Part shown: positions 63,660 through 64,000 of the stretch, in pieces
How positions within the stretch are numbered: the first letter of the stretch is position 1
Layout: each line of letters opens with the position of its first letter
NCBI RefSeq assembly: GCF_023515955.1
Contig: NZ_CP097322.1
Span: 1,488,001-1,552,000, forward strand
Length of the DNA: 64,000 bases
DNA from: Streptomyces sp. RerS4
GTDB taxonomy: Bacteria; Actinomycetota; Actinomycetes; Streptomycetales; Streptomycetaceae
Reading direction: 5' to 3'
The notes under the pieces: generated by a model
Told to the model about the DNA's origin: nothing
What the model saw: only the letters and a program-made list of their open reading frames with translations
Database searches by the model: none
Translations under genes and position numbers: made by a program

Positions 63660-64000
63660 TCAGCGGTTCACGGGGCGTTCGGCCGCCAGCAGGAACACCA
63701 CGGAACGGTCCTGTTCGACCCAGGTTCGGGTGTCGAGGCCGACCGATTGCAGGAGCGCGCATTCGACCGTGTACCCGTGTTCGGTGAGGGTGCGTCCGAT
63801 GGCTTCGGCCTCGTCGCGGGTGGAGGCGTGGCTGACGATCCGTTCGGGACGGCGGTCGGCGACGGCCGCGACGACGGGGGCGCCGCCGCCGCCGACGCGC
63901 ACGACGTCGGGTTCGGGCAGGTTCTCCAGGACGTGCGGGGCCCGGCCGGCGACGACCTGGATCTGTACACCGCGCGTTCGGGCGGCGGCCGTTACGCGTT
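63660..64000 (-). CDS. cobL: Precorrin-6Y C5,15-methyltransferase, C-terminal part (cut by window edge)
   Basis: The last ~112 residues of a CobL/CbiT-type decarboxylating methyltransferase of corrin synthesis. The visible part has a Rossmann-like APHVLENLPEPDVVRVGGGGAPVVAAV, with the GGGGA-containing motif, and RPERIVSHASTRDEAEAIGRTLTEHGY, then VECALLQSVGLD and the VFLLAAERPVNR terminus. The gene continues beyond 64000. It precedes cobT with a 174-base gap, in keeping with a corrin gene group. The exact subtype (CbiT alone or CbiE-CbiT fusion) cannot be seen. Confidence 0.8.
   Translation of the reverse strand, partial: RVTAAARTRGVQIQVVAGRAPHVLENLPEPDVVRVGGGGAPVVAAVADRRPERIVSHASTRDEAEAIGRTLTEHGYTVECALLQSVGLDTRTWVEQDRSVVFLLAAERPVNR

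Overview
The window is a high-GC Actinobacterial chromosome segment that reads as a Streptomyces core region. The evidence is strong G/C bias at third codon positions, frequent GTG and TTG starts, the sporulation regulator ssgB, DUF349, DUF948, DUF6167 and DUF2470 proteins, a large bifunctional relA, and the order alaS / rpsD / rarA / hisS / relA / apt / secFD / yajC / ruvBAC / yebC / pdxTS / PIM genes / thrS / ssgB / pabBC / cobT, which I recognise from Streptomyces. There is no prophage, CRISPR array, rRNA operon or secondary-metabolite cluster. Most of the window is housekeeping. The accessory-looking parts are about 41.8-51.6 kb and 59.2-60.2 kb.

Layout. 0-9.5 kb (minus strand): shikimate genes aroB (partial), aroK, aroC and aroE, then mltG, ruvX, alaS, two small membrane-associated proteins and rpsD. 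9.5-18.5 kb: a probable iron box next to a DUF2470 split-barrel gene, rarA, a VKOR-type protein, hisS, an MBL hydrolase, a membrane-anchored cyclophilin, a DUF349 protein behind a hairpin-rich leader, and a PIG-V-like mannosyltransferase. 18.6-30.2 kb (minus): relA, apt-secF-secD-yajC, ruvB-ruvA-ruvC, yebC and the vitamin B6 synthase pair pdxT-pdxS. 30.3-33.7 kb: a LemA-like protein and a tightly coupled phosphatidylinositol-mannoside operon (PI-phosphate synthase, acyltransferase, PimA). 34-41.8 kb: an EF-G paralogue, a multi-pass membrane protein, DUF1992, HIT, thrS and an acetyltransferase.

41.8-51.6 kb: a DUF4365 nuclease-like gene coupled to an unrecognised partner, a DEDDh exonuclease, two near-identical tRNA-Val(CAC) genes flanking an SRPBCC gene and a large frameshifted membrane-protein gene, then a PGPGW membrane protein, ssgB and a CGNR zinc-finger regulator. 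Two inverted, diverged copies of one short palindromic MITE-like family bracket a membrane protein and a thioredoxin-fold protein. 51.6-57.9 kb: a double-GNAT protein, pabB-pabC, a five-gene tRNA operon (Gly, Cys, Val, Val, Val), a small membrane protein, a Ser/Thr kinase and an rRNA methyltransferase. 57.9-64 kb: corrin genes cobA/cysG, a bluB-cobT fusion and the 3' end of cobL, interrupted by a 0.95 kb repeat-rich gap.

The genes form clear functional groups: aromatic precursor supply (aro genes, with pabBC taking chorismate to p-aminobenzoate), translation (alaS, hisS, thrS, S4, tRNAs, EF-G2, relA), Holliday-junction processing and fork repair (ruvABC, ruvX, rarA), protein export (secDF, yajC), envelope PIM lipids, and cobalamin assembly. 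A recurrent oddity is that at least thirteen apparent single-base losses, mostly in G/C runs, disrupt three loci (about 45.8-47.2 kb, about 56.9 kb and 62.6-62.8 kb). This pattern points to consensus error in GC-rich low-complexity DNA at least as much as to real gene decay. The best candidates for little-described biology are the DUF4365 pair, the paired palindromic elements, the inverted repeat units at 59.65-59.98 kb, and the iron box beside rpsD.
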